Assembly (NCBI GenBank): GCA_026122225.1
Contig: JANEZZ010001477.1
Coordinates: 248,001 to 312,000, forward strand
Direction: 5' to 3'
DNA: 64,000 bases
Source: Heloderma charlesbogerti
Lineage: Eukaryota; Chordata; Lepidosauria; Squamata; Helodermatidae
Below are positions 63,984 through 64,000 of the stretch, in pieces. Position numbers and translations under genes: made by a program. Under the pieces are notes generated by a model. It ran no database searches. It worked only from the letters and a program-made list of their open reading frames with translations, and was not told where the DNA came from. Positions within the stretch are counted from its first letter, which is position 1, and every line of letters begins with the position of its first letter.

Positions 63984-64000
63984 ATAAGGATGGCACAGGC
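63984..64000. mobile_element. Possible start of a further hAT-like element
   Basis: TAAGGATGGCACAGGC at the window edge resembles the TAGGGATGGCACGGGC start at 2869. It is cut by the end of the window. Confidence 0.35.

Overview
This window is vertebrate nuclear DNA made almost entirely of transposable elements, and I see no intact host gene. The repeat mix points to a squamate reptile, most likely a lizard. It holds a nearly complete BovB (RTE) LINE, L2- and CR1-clade LINE ends, tRNA-derived SINEs (one with the TTTGCATGC anticodon region typical of a lizard tRNA-Ala SINE), a solo LTR, and many non-autonomous DNA transposons. The species call is inference from repeat content.\n\nLayout. 1-11 kb: CR1 and L2 LINE ends, SINEs, TA-flanked MITEs and older AT-rich hAT-like elements. 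11-17 kb: the first members of a GC-rich hairpin family, plus a large inverted repeat whose arms carry 5S rRNA-derived sequence. 17-26 kb: mostly unassigned sequence. 26.4-29.6 kb: BovB on the minus strand, frame-broken but with its RT motifs visible. 30-38 kb: MITEs, a CR1-like LINE broken by nested insertions, and a hAT/BovB/MITE junction. 38-52 kb: a dense nest of young hAT-like hairpin elements, with a 0.9-kb direct duplication and a chimeric inverted duplication. 52-59 kb: L2 and CR1 ends, SINEs, a MITE and unassigned sequence. 59-64 kb: one MITE hit three times by hAT-like elements, an L2 fragment, and a 1.5-kb hairpin element that carries a solo LTR.\n\nThe dominant family starts TAGGGATG and ends CATCCCTA. 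Many copies are bounded by perfect or near-perfect 8-bp target duplications, which fits the hAT superfamily. Inside are modular palindromes: a GGCTACGTAAAT/ATTTACGTAGCC hairpin, a GCAAATGGCGGC/GCCGCCATTTGC hairpin, and an AACGCAAATAGCG hairpin. Most copies carry an exact 5' splice-site motif, AG|GTAAGT, near one or both ends, always facing out of the element. In several copies an ATG-initiated GC-rich frame stays open up to that donor. This modular, outward-spliceable, hairpin-rich family is the best candidate here for something undescribed.\n\nMost long reading frames in this window are by-products of palindromes and GC-rich trinucleotide tracts. Positions for old or truncated repeats are approximate. 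Family names come from termini, target duplications and recognisable motifs, not from a database search.
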